26,397 nucleotides of DNA from NCBI GenBank assembly GCA_900544755.1, contig UQWQ01000021.1, forward strand, positions 1 to 26,397. Direction: 5' to 3'. The notes beneath the pieces are model-generated. The model made no database searches, was not told the DNA's origin, and saw only the letters and a list, made by a program, of their open reading frames with translations. This document shows, piece by piece, positions 1 to 8,422 of the stretch; position 1 is the first letter of the stretch, and each line of letters starts with the position of its first letter. Source of the stretch: an uncultured Collinsella sp. (GTDB lineage: Bacteria > Actinomycetota > Coriobacteriia > Coriobacteriales > Coriobacteriaceae). Made by a program: the position numbers and the translations under genes.

Positions 1-2
1 AG

Positions 3-245
3 ATGATGGGGTTTGCTCCCGGTGAGCTAGAAAAAGCCGCAGCGGCATACGAAAAAGATGAGTGGCCGAAGGGCCACACCGTCAAGTTGGGAAGGCCGCC
101 GATTTCCGATGAACCAAGCGTTGTTTTATCGGCACGTGTGGGCGAATCGGTTCTTGAAGCATTTGACGCAAAGGCAAAGCGCCATGGGCAAACGCGCACG
201 GAGCGACTCAGGGAACTCATTACACTCGATGCAATGATTGCCTAG
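3..245 (+). CDS. Ribbon-helix-helix (CopG-like) small protein, possibly 5'-partial
   Basis: This encodes 80 residues from the first ATG, two bases into the window. A second ATG follows directly, and no ribosome binding site can be judged because the sequence begins here, so the true start may lie upstream. The C-terminal half (about residues 38-75) has the pattern of a ribbon-helix-helix DNA-binding fold: a short strand (VVLSARV), a helix (ESVLEAFDAKAKRHG), a turn, then the second helix of the type T-R-T-E-R-L-R-E-L-I. Proteins of this kind are usually antitoxins or small autoregulators. A cognate toxin would have to lie upstream, outside the window, because nothing toxin-like follows. A strong hairpin terminator starts 20 bases after the stop. 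The fold is fairly clear; an antitoxin role is inference. Confidence 0.6.
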   Translation: MMGFAPGELEKAAAAYEKDEWPKGHTVKLGRPPISDEPSVVLSARVGESVLEAFDAKAKRHGQTRTERLRELITLDAMIA

Positions 246-264
246 TCCCCTGCCGAACCAAACA

Positions 265-326
265 TGTACGTCAGCATCCAAAAACGATATTTTTCGACAT
301 CCTTGGATGCTGGCGTACAGTTTTTT
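265..326 (+). terminator. Intrinsic terminator after the ribbon-helix-helix gene
   Basis: The arms at 265-281 and 303-319 pair over 17 bp with one G-T wobble, around a 21-nt loop, and are followed by six T residues (321-326). The T-run is on the plus side only, so it terminates transcription entering from the left. The loop is unusually long for a terminator. The rest of 246-376 shows nothing else. Confidence 0.7.
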
Positions 327-376
327 GCATGGGTCCGGCACAGGCGATCCGTTCTTCTCCGTCCCCAAGGGATCAT

Positions 377-1336
377 TTAGCCACAAAAGCGGGCGATGGG
401 CGCAAGCTGCTGCTCGCGAAAGACACGGTCGACAGCGGCACGGTATTCATCGACCTTTTTGGTCTTGCGTACGAGTTTGTGAACGGTCGCGGGATCGGCG
501 AAGGCGCATTTGGCGTAGAACCACCACTCCTTCATGCGAAAGACCGCGTTGCCCCCAATCTCGTCCGCATAGGCCGCAAACAGCATGTCATGGAAGCGTT
601 GCAGCTCAGCGGCGGTAGCGGCAGGGTCGCCCTTAACCATGCGAGCCAGCGCGGGATTCGCAAGCAAGCCGCGCCCCAACATTACGTGGCGTGTTCCGGG
701 ATAGGCCTTCACCAGCGCATCCATGTCCTCAAGATCAAAGATGTCGCCGTTATAGGCCACGGGGAACGGCGCCCGTTCCAGCGTCTCGCCGTAAAACTCT
801 TTGCGCGGTGAGCCCGTATAACGGTCCTTTTGCACGCGCGGATGCACGATCAACTCCGCCAGCGGCATTCGGCAATAGAGGTCGAGCACGCGCTCGTACT
901 CGTCATCGCATTCGAGCCCCAGTCTGGTCTTGACCGACACCGGCAAGGGCGAGCGTTCGCACACGTCGCTCAAGAACACCTCGAGCTCATCCAAATTGCG
1001 CAGAAAGCCCGAACCCTTGCCCTTCGCGACCACCGTACCCGAAGGGCAGCCAAGGTTGAGGTTGACCTCGCGGTAACCCATATCGGCAAGCACCTGCGCC
1101 GCCCACACAAACTCGTCCGCATTCTTGGACATCAGCTGGGGCACCACGTTAAGTCCCTGGTTGTTGGCAGGATCGACCTCTTTAAACGCCTTGCCGCCAA
1201 AGCGATTGCCCACCCGCGGCGGCGGCAAAAACGGCGTGTAATAACAATCGAGCGCGCCGAAGCACTCCGCATGCACGCGACGGAACACATGCCCGGTAAT
1301 CCCCTCCATAGGAGCCAGCGATAAATACATCAACAT
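377..1336 (-). CDS. dus: tRNA-dihydrouridine synthase (Dus family)
   Basis: This 319-residue FMN enzyme would reduce uridine to dihydrouridine in the D-loop of tRNA using NADPH. Family marks are the N-terminal LAPMEGIT segment (FMN-binding start of the TIM barrel), the catalytic cysteine in NLGCPSG (Cys97), SVKTRLG with Lys136, and VHPR with His165. A further FMN-site motif is YNGDI, followed by a C-terminal helical domain. The length matches the usual 310-340 residues. The start chosen is the ATG at 1336; an ATG two codons in is an alternative. The upstream intergenic region holds a perfect palindrome only 15 bases before the start, so the promoter or leader of this gene overlaps that repeat. 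Which Dus subfamily and which uridine is modified cannot be told from sequence alone. Confidence 0.92.
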   Translation of the reverse strand: MLMYLSLAPMEGITGHVFRRVHAECFGALDCYYTPFLPPPRVGNRFGGKAFKEVDPANNQGLNVVPQLMSKNADEFVWAAQVLADMGYREVNLNLGCPSGTVVAKGKGSGFLRNLDELEVFLSDVCERSPLPVSVKTRLGLECDDEYERVLDLYCRMPLAELIVHPRVQKDRYTGSPRKEFYGETLERAPFPVAYNGDIFDLEDMDALVKAYPGTRHVMLGRGLLANPALARMVKGDPAATAAELQRFHDMLFAAYADEIGGNAVFRMKEWWFYAKCAFADPATVHKLVRKTKKVDEYRAAVDRVFREQQLAPIARFCG

Positions 1337-1350
1337 CCATTCTCAAATCA

Positions 1351-1381
1351 ATGTGACAAAGGGACTGTCCCTTTGTCACAT
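1351..1381. repeat. Dispersed palindrome, copy 1
   Basis: Arms TGTGACAAAGGGAC and GTCCCTTTGTCACA face each other around a single T and extend by one further A-T pair. The copy is perfect. It lies in the divergent intergenic region between the dus gene (minus) and the DUF3592 gene (plus), just upstream of the dus start codon. Other copies are at 3222-3254, 6688-6716 and 12643-12673. A TATACT hexamer at 1410-1415 downstream could be the -10 of the plus-strand gene, but no good -35 accompanies it. Confidence 0.9.
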
Positions 1382-1453
1382 AATACGCCCACCGAGGGCG
1401 GGGGTGCTCTATACTGAGTCACATATGACGGTATCGCGCCAAAGGAGAACGCC

Positions 1454-1981
1454 GTGACCACGTCGCAGATATCCCTGCTCGCGCTCATCTTGGTTGGGGG
1501 CATCGGCATCCTGCTTATCGGAGTGAGCGCGCTCATGAAAGCCGCCGCTCGCAAGAAAGCCAAGGCCTGTACCGCCGTGACCATGGGAACGGTCATCGAC
1601 CATCGCTTTATGGGCGAAGGCAGGATGTATCCCGTTTTGGAATACGCCGTCGACGGCACGCAATACCGCGCGAAAAAACAATTCCGTGGCATAAAGACCA
1701 AAAGCTTGTCGGGACTCCCCATCCGCACGCAAGCCACCGCCTACGAAGACGCCAAGGGCTGGCTGCACGTGCAGACAGGCCCCATCGCCCGCCTAGGCAC
1801 CCTCGCGGAGCAGCTTTGGCCCCTCGGTAGCCAAATGACCGTGTACTACAACCCCAGCAACCCAGACAAAAGCTATGTCGAACGCCCCATCGTGGGCAAC
1901 TTTGCCACACTGATGTTTAACATCGCAGGCTTCTTGCTCATCGCGATGAGCATCTTGCTCTATGTTCTTATCCAGCGCTAG
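1454..1981 (+). CDS. DUF3592-type membrane protein
   Basis: This encodes 175 residues from a GTG start with AAAGGAG immediately upstream. An N-terminal membrane helix (about residues 7-27) and a C-terminal helix (about 152-173) flank a central soluble domain of beta character. The stretch TVYYNPSNPDKSYVE near residues 130-145 is the hallmark of the DUF3592 family, whose members share a domain of this layout between two helices. No enzymatic residues are apparent and the function of the family is not established. The following membrane protein gene starts about 60 bases downstream on the same strand, so the two are probably co-transcribed. The family assignment is from pattern recognition. Confidence 0.75.
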   Translation: MTTSQISLLALILVGGIGILLIGVSALMKAAARKKAKACTAVTMGTVIDHRFMGEGRMYPVLEYAVDGTQYRAKKQFRGIKTKSLSGLPIRTQATAYEDAKGWLHVQTGPIARLGTLAEQLWPLGSQMTVYYNPSNPDKSYVERPIVGNFATLMFNIAGFLLIAMSILLYVLIQR

Positions 1982-2044
1982 CTCAAACTGATGCGCCCCG
2001 CGCCCCATGCGCCGCAACGACCGTTACGACACCAAGGATCAGCC

Positions 2045-3178
2045 ATGGCAACACTTTCCGAACAAGAACGCAAGCGTATCCAGCGATACTGCATCTATCC
2101 CAAGATTGCCGGCGCAGCGCTTGCCATGGCGTTTGTGCTGCCTTTTTTGATTATTCCCTTCGAAATGATTGACGATATCGTCTTCCATCATGAAAGCTTC
2201 CAGGAGACGGGCATGATGACCGCCTTGGCGCTCACCGCCGTCGAGCTCGCCATCTTCTGCTACTGCGCGCTCGCGCCGCGCTTTGGCATGCGCGGCAAGC
2301 AGTGGAAAGAAATGCAGCACCGACTCGTCGTCGAGCAGGCTGAGAAAGACCGCTCGGCACAAATCGCAGGTGTTATCGGTACGCAGGCCGCCGCGCGCCT
2401 GCTCAAGAACAGCGACAACGAGACCGCACGCAACCTGGGCGGCGCGGCAGAAGTCGCCGCTGCCGTAGGCGCCGTCGCCACCGCGGCAGACGTGCTCGCC
2501 GAAAGCTTTGCCAACGCAAAGGCCATGGCAGAGGCCTGTGGCGTGCCTATCCCCCGTGCAAAAAAGTGGATCGTCGCGCTTGTGGCGCTGCCCCTCGCGA
2601 TCGTGTGCGGTGCCTATATCCCGCAGCTGGCGCAGGGAAACATCGAGATGCAACAGAACGCAGCGGCCGCGGCCGAGCAGATCGCCATCGCTCGCAAGGC
2701 ATTAGAGCCCGCATGCGAGCACGTGTCCGCCGATGATCCCTACGAGCGATATCAAGATTACGGCTATCATGTCCGCGGCTATCTGCACGAAGGCGACTCC
2801 GACGCCCAGAAGACCTATACGTATCTGGACTTTGACAACAAGGGGACGCTCAAGGAAGTGAGCTACGCGGCAGAGGTCGACCCCAGCGCGAGCCTCGAGG
2901 ATAACCTTGCCCGCATCGAACGCGAGCTTGACGAGCTTTCCTCTGCCGTTCAAACCGTTGACGTCAAGACGGTGAGCCCCGAGCTCTTGGCACCGCAGAA
3001 ACTCCCCGAAGAGTTTAGGCAGGCATTTTTGAACGGCTCACTCTACGAGAGAATCTCTATCAGGACGAGTGACGACCTCATCAAAACGTATTACTCGTTT
3101 GATACGGATCCCGAGGACGAGTTTGACGAGTACACCCATCCAAGCGTCCGTATTACGCTGATGGGCAAAACAAACTAG
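2045..3178 (+). CDS. Membrane protein of unknown function
   Basis: The product is 377 residues if started at the ATG at 2045, which has AAGGA about eight bases upstream. An in-frame ATG 54 bases earlier lacks such a site. I do not recognise the family. Two hydrophobic helices lie near residues 20-42 and 54-77. They are followed by an Ala-rich, probably helical cytoplasmic stretch (about 90-165), a third helix near 172-190, and a charged C-terminal domain of about 185 residues. That topology puts the C-terminal domain outside the membrane if the N-terminus is inside. It follows the DUF3592 gene and ends in a very strong terminator, so the two genes form a short operon. No cysteine pairs, nucleotide motifs or signal peptide were seen. 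Confidence 0.8.
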   Translation: MATLSEQERKRIQRYCIYPKIAGAALAMAFVLPFLIIPFEMIDDIVFHHESFQETGMMTALALTAVELAIFCYCALAPRFGMRGKQWKEMQHRLVVEQAEKDRSAQIAGVIGTQAAARLLKNSDNETARNLGGAAEVAAAVGAVATAADVLAESFANAKAMAEACGVPIPRAKKWIVALVALPLAIVCGAYIPQLAQGNIEMQQNAAAAAEQIAIARKALEPACEHVSADDPYERYQDYGYHVRGYLHEGDSDAQKTYTYLDFDNKGTLKEVSYAAEVDPSASLEDNLARIERELDELSSAVQTVDVKTVSPELLAPQKLPEEFRQAFLNGSLYERISIRTSDDLIKTYYSFDTDPEDEFDEYTHPSVRITLMGKTN

Positions 3179-3180
3179 AA

Positions 3181-3216
3181 GGCGCGGGAAGGGGCCACCC
3201 CCTTCCCGCGCCTTTT
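3181..3216 (+). terminator. Strong intrinsic terminator of the membrane-protein operon
   Basis: A perfect 14-bp GC-rich stem (3181-3194 with 3199-3212), a 4-nt loop and TTTT begin three bases after the stop codon. It lies directly before palindrome copy 2. Confidence 0.9.
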
Positions 3217-3221
3217 CATCC

Positions 3222-3254
3222 AATGTGACAAAGGGACTGTCCCTTTGTCACATT
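3222..3254. repeat. Dispersed palindrome, copy 2
   Basis: This is a perfect 33-nt palindrome with the same 14-nt core arms as copy 1, extended by two A-T pairs. It sits between convergent genes. The last two bases belong to the TAA stop codon (3253-3255) of the minus-strand ABC transporter, so the repeat abuts the coding sequence. It lies six bases downstream of a plus-strand terminator. Confidence 0.9.
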
Positions 3255-6200
3255 ATTCGGAGCGTAGGGCTTCCACAGGGTCTTTCTTGGATGCGCTGCG
3301 GGCCGGCAGCAGGCCGGCAACGACCGTCAGCAGCACCGAAACTGCAATAAGCACCAGCGCATCCTGCACGGGCAGGCTCATCAGATTGGGTACCTGCTTG
3401 GCCGCAAGCGCCCAGGCATTAACCGGAAGGCTCACAGCCACCACGACGACAATGGCAAAGACGCCGGCAATGAGACCTTCGATAAAGGTCTCGGCATTAA
3501 ATACGTTGGCCACGTTGCGCTTTGACGCGCCAATCGCGCGCAGGATGCCAATCTCCTTTTTGCGCTCCAGCACGCTGATGTAGGTGATGATGCCGATCAT
3601 GATGGAGCTCACCACCAAACTGATACTCACGAATGCGATGAGCACCAAGCTGATGGTGTTCACGATGTCGGTCACCGAACCCATGATGATACCCATGTAG
3701 TCGGTGTACGAGATCGCCTGTTCATCATGGCCGGCGGCTTTGACCTGCTTGTTGTACGCATCGATGTGATCGAGCACGCGCTCCTTGGCCTCAAAGTCGC
3801 GCGGGAAAATCTTGACCGAGATGGGGTCCGCCTCGTCCGCATAGCCCAACGTGGCCAGATTGTTTTCGTAGGTGAGCTTTGACGCCTTGGCATAGCTCAT
3901 CATGAGCGAACTCAGGTCCTCAGCGTCCATGCTAAAGTGGATAGCGCGAGCAAAGGCGTTTGCATCCACGCGCATGGCGCTCGCCAAGTTGGCAAAACTC
4001 GAAGACATCTGCGTCGCCATTTGGTCCATGAGCCCTGCCGCACCCGCCTTGAGCTGGGTTGATACCGTCGTCGCAATCTGCTCGCTGACCGCCTTCATCA
4101 CCTGATCCATAGACTGCTGCAAATACGGAGCCAGCTGCTTTTGCACATAGTCGCCCATCACCTGCTGCAGACGCTCGGCCAGGGCATCGCCGCCGAGTGC
4201 CCTGAGCTGAGCCAGGTATTGCTGGGCCGCGGCATCATTCTCAAGATACGCCGAGAATGCGGCAGCAAGCTTTGACGCATCCTTAAGATCTTCGGGCGAC
4301 AGCGCCTTAAACTGATCGGACTGCATAAAGCCCTCAAACAGCTGATTGGCAAGCGTTCCCACCTGCTGCATTTGCTCGGGCGTGAGCTCCAGACCGTCAA
4401 AGATGCCCGAGAAATCCGGGGCCGGCGCCTTGGCCATGATGTCACCGAAGTCGATGTCTCGCCCAACACCCGAAAGGTCAATGTCCAACCCGGACAAATC
4501 GAGACCAGAAAGGTCCATGCCACCTGCCGCGCCCGAGAGCGCAGACGTATCGAGTGAGAACGCGCTCTTCAGTGCCGCCTCGTCTACGCTGAACATACTG
4601 CCCAAATCCACGCCCTGCTTGGCTTCGCCCTGCAGCTCGTCGAAGGTTTTGCCCGTAAAGACATCCGTCTCGGGGTGGGCAAGCTGCTCCTGCACAATCT
4701 GCGAATCGGCAGCACGCTCCATAAGCTGGCGAGTCAGCGCATGCGTATAGACAATGCCCGGGGACAATGCGCTCGCGTTTGCCGTCTCGTTGGGTCGCAC
4801 CACGCCCACAATGCGCACGTCAATACCGTCGGCAACCTTGGCTTTCATAAAGTCGGCGTCGCCAGACATGTCAGTCCACATGCCGGTCTCTTCGTTTTTG
4901 CGATAGGCATCGGCCGGCGACAACACCTTAAACGTCGTGGACAGTGCATCGTCGTAGGTAAAGTCGCTGCCGGTCTTGGGCGTCTTGACCTTGCCGTCGG
5001 CCGTCATGGCACTGTTAACCAGGTCGTTGAGCTCATCGATATCCAGCGCGCCGATACTGTAGAGCGTGTAGTCGCCCACTGTTCCGCGGCTCGAAAGCAC
5101 CATCACGGCCTCGTTGGCAGACGTAGGCCAATGGCCGGCAACGACATCGTACTGGCTGTCGAGCAGACTCTGGTCGTCAATCATCTCGTTAAAGACCGAG
5201 GTTCCCATGGATTCCATGCTCACCGTTGCCGCCGAGCTCGCGCCTCCGCTCATGGCCTCGGTCATAGCGTTGGGGACAAGCCGGACGGGCTTCTCGTCGC
5301 CCTTGCCCGCACGATAGACAACCGGCGTCACGCCATAGCCGTACTGGATAGCGTTGACCTCTTTGTCGATACCGTCGCCACCGTCGTCAAGCCATGTCTT
5401 AAAGCTCGTCATATCGTTAGATTTAACGCTTGCGAACATATCCTTTACGGCCGTGACCACAGGGATCTTGTCGGTTCCCTTAGCTTTGCCACCGGTAGCG
5501 TCATCGGACGAGCCCTCGCCCTTGGACGCCTCCTCATCGGTAGCCCCATGCCCGCCCATCATGGATGACAGGTCGTAATCTTGTTTGGAAATCGTGAGCG
5601 GGTAGCTCGAGAGCGTGTCCTCCTCGACCTTTTTGATGTAGCCGTTTACGCCGTTGGACAGCGCCAGAATCGCTGCGATGCCAATAATGCCAATCGAACC
5701 TGCAAAGGCAGTCATGGCCGTACGGCCCTTCTTGGTCATGAGGTTTCGGGCAGAAAGCCCCAGCGCCGTCACAAAGCTCATCGAGGTTTTGCGCGTGGGC
5801 TTGGCCTCGCGACGCGCGGCCTCGGCAGCATCAAAGGGGTCGGAATCGTCGGTGATCTTGCCGTCCGCCAGGGTGACGATGCGCGTGGCGTACCTGTATG
5901 CCAACTCGGGATTGTGCGTGACCATGATGACCAAACGATCGCGCGCAACATCCTTGAGCAAATCCATGACCTGTACGGATGTCGTTGAGTCCAAGGCGCC
6001 GGTCGGCTCGTCAGCCAGCACAATCTCGGGGTCATTGATCAGGGCGCGGGCAATGGCCACGCGCTGCATCTGCCCGCCCGAAAGCTGGCTCGGGCGCTTG
6101 TCAACGTGCTCGCCCAGACCGACTGCCTCGAGCGCCTTGCGCGCACGTTGGCGGCGCTCGGCATGCCCCACGCCCGTGAGCGTAAGCGCCAACTCCACGT

Positions 6201-6507
6201 TTTCCAAAATGCTCTGATGCGGAATGAGGTTATAGCTCTGGAACACAAAGCCGATGCGATTATTGCGATAGGCATCCCAATCGCGGTCGCTGAAGTCCTT
6301 GGTCGAGATGCCATCGATCAGCAGGTCGCCGGAATCGAAATGGTCGAGTCCACCAATGACGTTGAGCATCGTAGTTTTACCCGAGCCCGAAGGACCCAGG
6401 ATGGCTACAAACTCGTTATCGCGAAAAGACAGGCTTACGCTGTCGAGCGCTACCTGCGTAAACGACTGCGTAACGTACCTTTTGCAAATAACTCTGAGAT
6501 CCAGCAT
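3253..6507 (-). CDS. Fused ABC transporter: ATPase plus FtsX-like permease with large extracytoplasmic domain
   Basis: The ATG at 6507 is preferred because AGAGAGG lies nine bases upstream; a TTG nine bases earlier has no room for a site. The product is 1084 residues. Residues 1-230 are an ABC ATPase of the MacB/LolD type: Walker A GPSGSGKTT (38-46), Q-loop Gln90, signature LSGGQ (142-146), Walker B IVLADE (162-167) and His198. A first membrane helix lies near 268-287, then about 655 residues outside the membrane. The end is an FtsX-type block of three helices (from about 947) with the linker VLERKKEIGILRAIGAS and the ending DPVEALR. The outer domain has a DLSGLD-rich patch and long amphipathic, probably coiled-coil helices. 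MacB-type transporters work by mechanotransmission rather than classic import. The substrate is unknown; peptide, antibiotic or lipoprotein handling is possible. Confidence 0.88.
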   Translation of the reverse strand: MLDLRVICKRYVTQSFTQVALDSVSLSFRDNEFVAILGPSGSGKTTMLNVIGGLDHFDSGDLLIDGISTKDFSDRDWDAYRNNRIGFVFQSYNLIPHQSILENVELALTLTGVGHAERRQRARKALEAVGLGEHVDKRPSQLSGGQMQRVAIARALINDPEIVLADEPTGALDSTTSVQVMDLLKDVARDRLVIMVTHNPELAYRYATRIVTLADGKITDDSDPFDAAEAARREAKPTRKTSMSFVTALGLSARNLMTKKGRTAMTAFAGSIGIIGIAAILALSNGVNGYIKKVEEDTLSSYPLTISKQDYDLSSMMGGHGATDEEASKGEGSSDDATGGKAKGTDKIPVVTAVKDMFASVKSNDMTSFKTWLDDGGDGIDKEVNAIQYGYGVTPVVYRAGKGDEKPVRLVPNAMTEAMSGGASSAATVSMESMGTSVFNEMIDDQSLLDSQYDVVAGHWPTSANEAVMVLSSRGTVGDYTLYSIGALDIDELNDLVNSAMTADGKVKTPKTGSDFTYDDALSTTFKVLSPADAYRKNEETGMWTDMSGDADFMKAKVADGIDVRIVGVVRPNETANASALSPGIVYTHALTRQLMERAADSQIVQEQLAHPETDVFTGKTFDELQGEAKQGVDLGSMFSVDEAALKSAFSLDTSALSGAAGGMDLSGLDLSGLDIDLSGVGRDIDFGDIMAKAPAPDFSGIFDGLELTPEQMQQVGTLANQLFEGFMQSDQFKALSPEDLKDASKLAAAFSAYLENDAAAQQYLAQLRALGGDALAERLQQVMGDYVQKQLAPYLQQSMDQVMKAVSEQIATTVSTQLKAGAAGLMDQMATQMSSSFANLASAMRVDANAFARAIHFSMDAEDLSSLMMSYAKASKLTYENNLATLGYADEADPISVKIFPRDFEAKERVLDHIDAYNKQVKAAGHDEQAISYTDYMGIIMGSVTDIVNTISLVLIAFVSISLVVSSIMIGIITYISVLERKKEIGILRAIGASKRNVANVFNAETFIEGLIAGVFAIVVVVAVSLPVNAWALAAKQVPNLMSLPVQDALVLIAVSVLLTVVAGLLPARSASKKDPVEALRSE

Positions 6508-6634
6508 GGACGGCAACCTCTCTCGCGCGGGCGCGCTCGCCCGCTCCCCCGCCGTTCACGTTCGGCGCGTTTGTCCTACTCTATCCTCATTTTTGGCCGA
6601 TACCAGTGAGGAATGTAACGAACCGCGCCAAAAA

Positions 6635-6717
6635 ACGAACGGGACAGCACGCCGCATGGCGCACCATCCCGCATATAACATCCCCGATGCGACAAAGAGG
6701 CTGTCACTTTGTCACAT
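6635..6717. repeat. 83-nt compound repeat, copy A (GC hairpin plus palindrome)
   Basis: This aligns without gaps to 12591-12673 with 70 of 83 bases identical. The left half (6641-6670) is a GC-rich imperfect hairpin. The right half (6688-6716) is a variant of the dispersed palindrome with TGCGAC for TGTGAC and two internal changes. It begins 11 bases after the stop of the minus-strand CoA-disulfide reductase gene. Read on that strand, the hairpin is followed after five bases by six T residues (complement of 6630-6635), so this copy can act as that gene's terminator. Confidence 0.8.
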
Positions 6718-6728
6718 TCCAATGCGCG

Positions 6729-8420
6729 CTACTTTTCGAGCCCGCACGGCATAACGTTAGCGCTGCCGCGGCGAGCCTCAGTCACGGCTGCAAAGAAGCG
6801 ATAGCCGCCCGAGAAGTTAAAGCACTCAAAGCCATGCTGCGCCAAAATACGGCAAGCAATGTAGCTGCGAATGCCGCTCTGGCAAATCACGTAGACCGGC
6901 TTGGCCCGGTCGAGCTCGCCCAGGCGATTGCGCAGATCATCGACGGGAATGTTTACGAAACCATCGATATGCCCGCGCTCATACTCCCCTTCCGTACGAA
7001 CATCGAGCAGCTGCACGCTGCCATCGCGTGGCAAGTTGGGCTCATCCTCCCAATGCCACTGCGCCAGTATGCCGCGATTGAGGTTCTCGATCATAAAGCC
7101 CGCCATATTGACGGGATCCTTCGCCGATGAATACGGCGGCGCGTATGCTAGGTCCAAATCCTTAAGCCTATCGCCGCGCATGCCTGCCTGGATGGCAGTC
7201 GCCAGAACGTCGATACGCTTGTCCACACCATCGATGCCAACGATTTGCGCACCCAGCAGGCGCAATCCCTGCTTCTCGAAGACAACCTTCATGGTCATGG
7301 GCGTTGCACCCGGATAATAACCCGCATGCGAACCGGGCGACAGGACCACGCTGTCGCAGTCAATTCCCGCCGCGTGTGCTGCCTTTTCGGATAGTCCCGT
7401 GCTTGCCGCCGTCAAGTCGAATACCTTGATAACCGATGAGCCCAACGATCCGAGGTAGCAGCTGTCCATGCCGGCTATGACATCGGCGACGACACGCCCC
7501 TGCTTGTTGGCGGGGCCGGCGAGCGAAATGACCGCGTCCTCGCCGGTCACCTGATGCGTGACCTGCACGGCATCGCCCACGGCATACACGTCGGCAGCAG
7601 AGGTCTCCATGCGGTCGTTGACCACAATAGCCCCCTTGATGCCCAGTTCGAGCCCCGCCTCTTGCGCCAGATGGCTCTCAGGTGCCACGCCAATGGCAAG
7701 CAGCACCATATCGGCTCCGATAGGGTCATCGCCCGCAACATGGGTGACAACGCGGCCATCAACTTCCTCAAAACCTGTCACATCGGCCTTGAGGCGCAGA
7801 TCGATACCGTGCTCACGCACCTCGGTATGCAAAAGGGTCGCCATGTCGTAATCCAGGTTGTTCATAAGCTGGACGGGACGCTGCAGAAGGGTCACCTGGA
7901 GCCCCAGCTCGCACAGATTCTCCGCCGTCTCGACGCCAATGAAGCCGCCGCCGATCACGACGGCACTGCTCGGTCGCCGCTCTCGAACATAGCTGTGAAT
8001 ACGCAGCGTGTCCTCAACGGTGCGTAGGCTAAAGATTTTATCCGAGTCGATGCCCGGCAACGCAGGGCGAATCGGCTTTGCACCCGGCGACAGGATGAGC
8101 TTGTCATACGTCTCGACAAATTCCTCGCCCGTCAGCATATTGCGAACCTCGACCGTATGCGAATCGGGATGGATGGCAAACACCTCGTGACTCGTCTTGA
8201 CCGCAATGCGAAAGCGATCCCAAAAGCCCTTGGGAGACTGCAGCGTCAATGCGCTCTCTTCTTCTATCACGCCGCCAATGTAGTACGGAAGCCCACAGTT
8301 GGCATACGATACAAAACCCGTGCGCTCAAAGATGACAATTTGGGCCTGCTCGTCGAGTCTGCGCAAACGTGCCGCCGCCGATGCGCCGCCCGCGACGCCT
8401 CCAACGATAACCACCTTCAT
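6729..8420 (-). CDS. CoA-disulfide reductase / persulfide reductase with C-terminal rhodanese domain
   Basis: This 563-residue cytoplasmic flavoprotein uses NAD(P)H to reduce CoA disulfide or CoA persulfide. The FAD site is the N-terminal GGVAGGASAAARLRR. The single redox cysteine is Cys42 in SYANCGLPYY, the pattern of CoA-disulfide reductase rather than of dithiol enzymes. An NAD(P)H Rossmann motif, VIGGGFIGVE, follows near residue 155. The conserved YAPPYSSAKDPVNMAG segment of the dimerisation domain comes next. The last 100 or so residues are a rhodanese domain with catalytic Cys513 in VICQSGIRS. Length and order match the CoADR-RHD/NADH persulfide reductase family. A likely ribosome site (GGAAAGG) lies inside the preceding rhodanese fragment, two bases separating that stop from this start. 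Physiological substrate (CoA disulfide, CoA persulfide or polysulfide) is uncertain. Confidence 0.93.
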   Translation of the reverse strand: MKVVIVGGVAGGASAAARLRRLDEQAQIVIFERTGFVSYANCGLPYYIGGVIEEESALTLQSPKGFWDRFRIAVKTSHEVFAIHPDSHTVEVRNMLTGEEFVETYDKLILSPGAKPIRPALPGIDSDKIFSLRTVEDTLRIHSYVRERRPSSAVVIGGGFIGVETAENLCELGLQVTLLQRPVQLMNNLDYDMATLLHTEVREHGIDLRLKADVTGFEEVDGRVVTHVAGDDPIGADMVLLAIGVAPESHLAQEAGLELGIKGAIVVNDRMETSAADVYAVGDAVQVTHQVTGEDAVISLAGPANKQGRVVADVIAGMDSCYLGSLGSSVIKVFDLTAASTGLSEKAAHAAGIDCDSVVLSPGSHAGYYPGATPMTMKVVFEKQGLRLLGAQIVGIDGVDKRIDVLATAIQAGMRGDRLKDLDLAYAPPYSSAKDPVNMAGFMIENLNRGILAQWHWEDEPNLPRDGSVQLLDVRTEGEYERGHIDGFVNIPVDDLRNRLGELDRAKPVYVICQSGIRSYIACRILAQHGFECFNFSGGYRFFAAVTEARRGSANVMPCGLEK

Positions 8421-8422
8421 AG

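Noticed and set aside
4430..4530. Pentapeptide-repeat domain in the ABC transporter (DLSGLDLSGLD patch)
   Set aside because: Only about four irregular units are present and the A(D/N)LxX register is not kept, so it is a low-complexity patch.
4675..5568. A 297-codon plus-strand open frame inside the ABC transporter gene
   Set aside because: Shadow frame: composition is Arg/His/Gly-rich with no motif or ribosome site, and the opposite strand encodes a clear ABC transporter.
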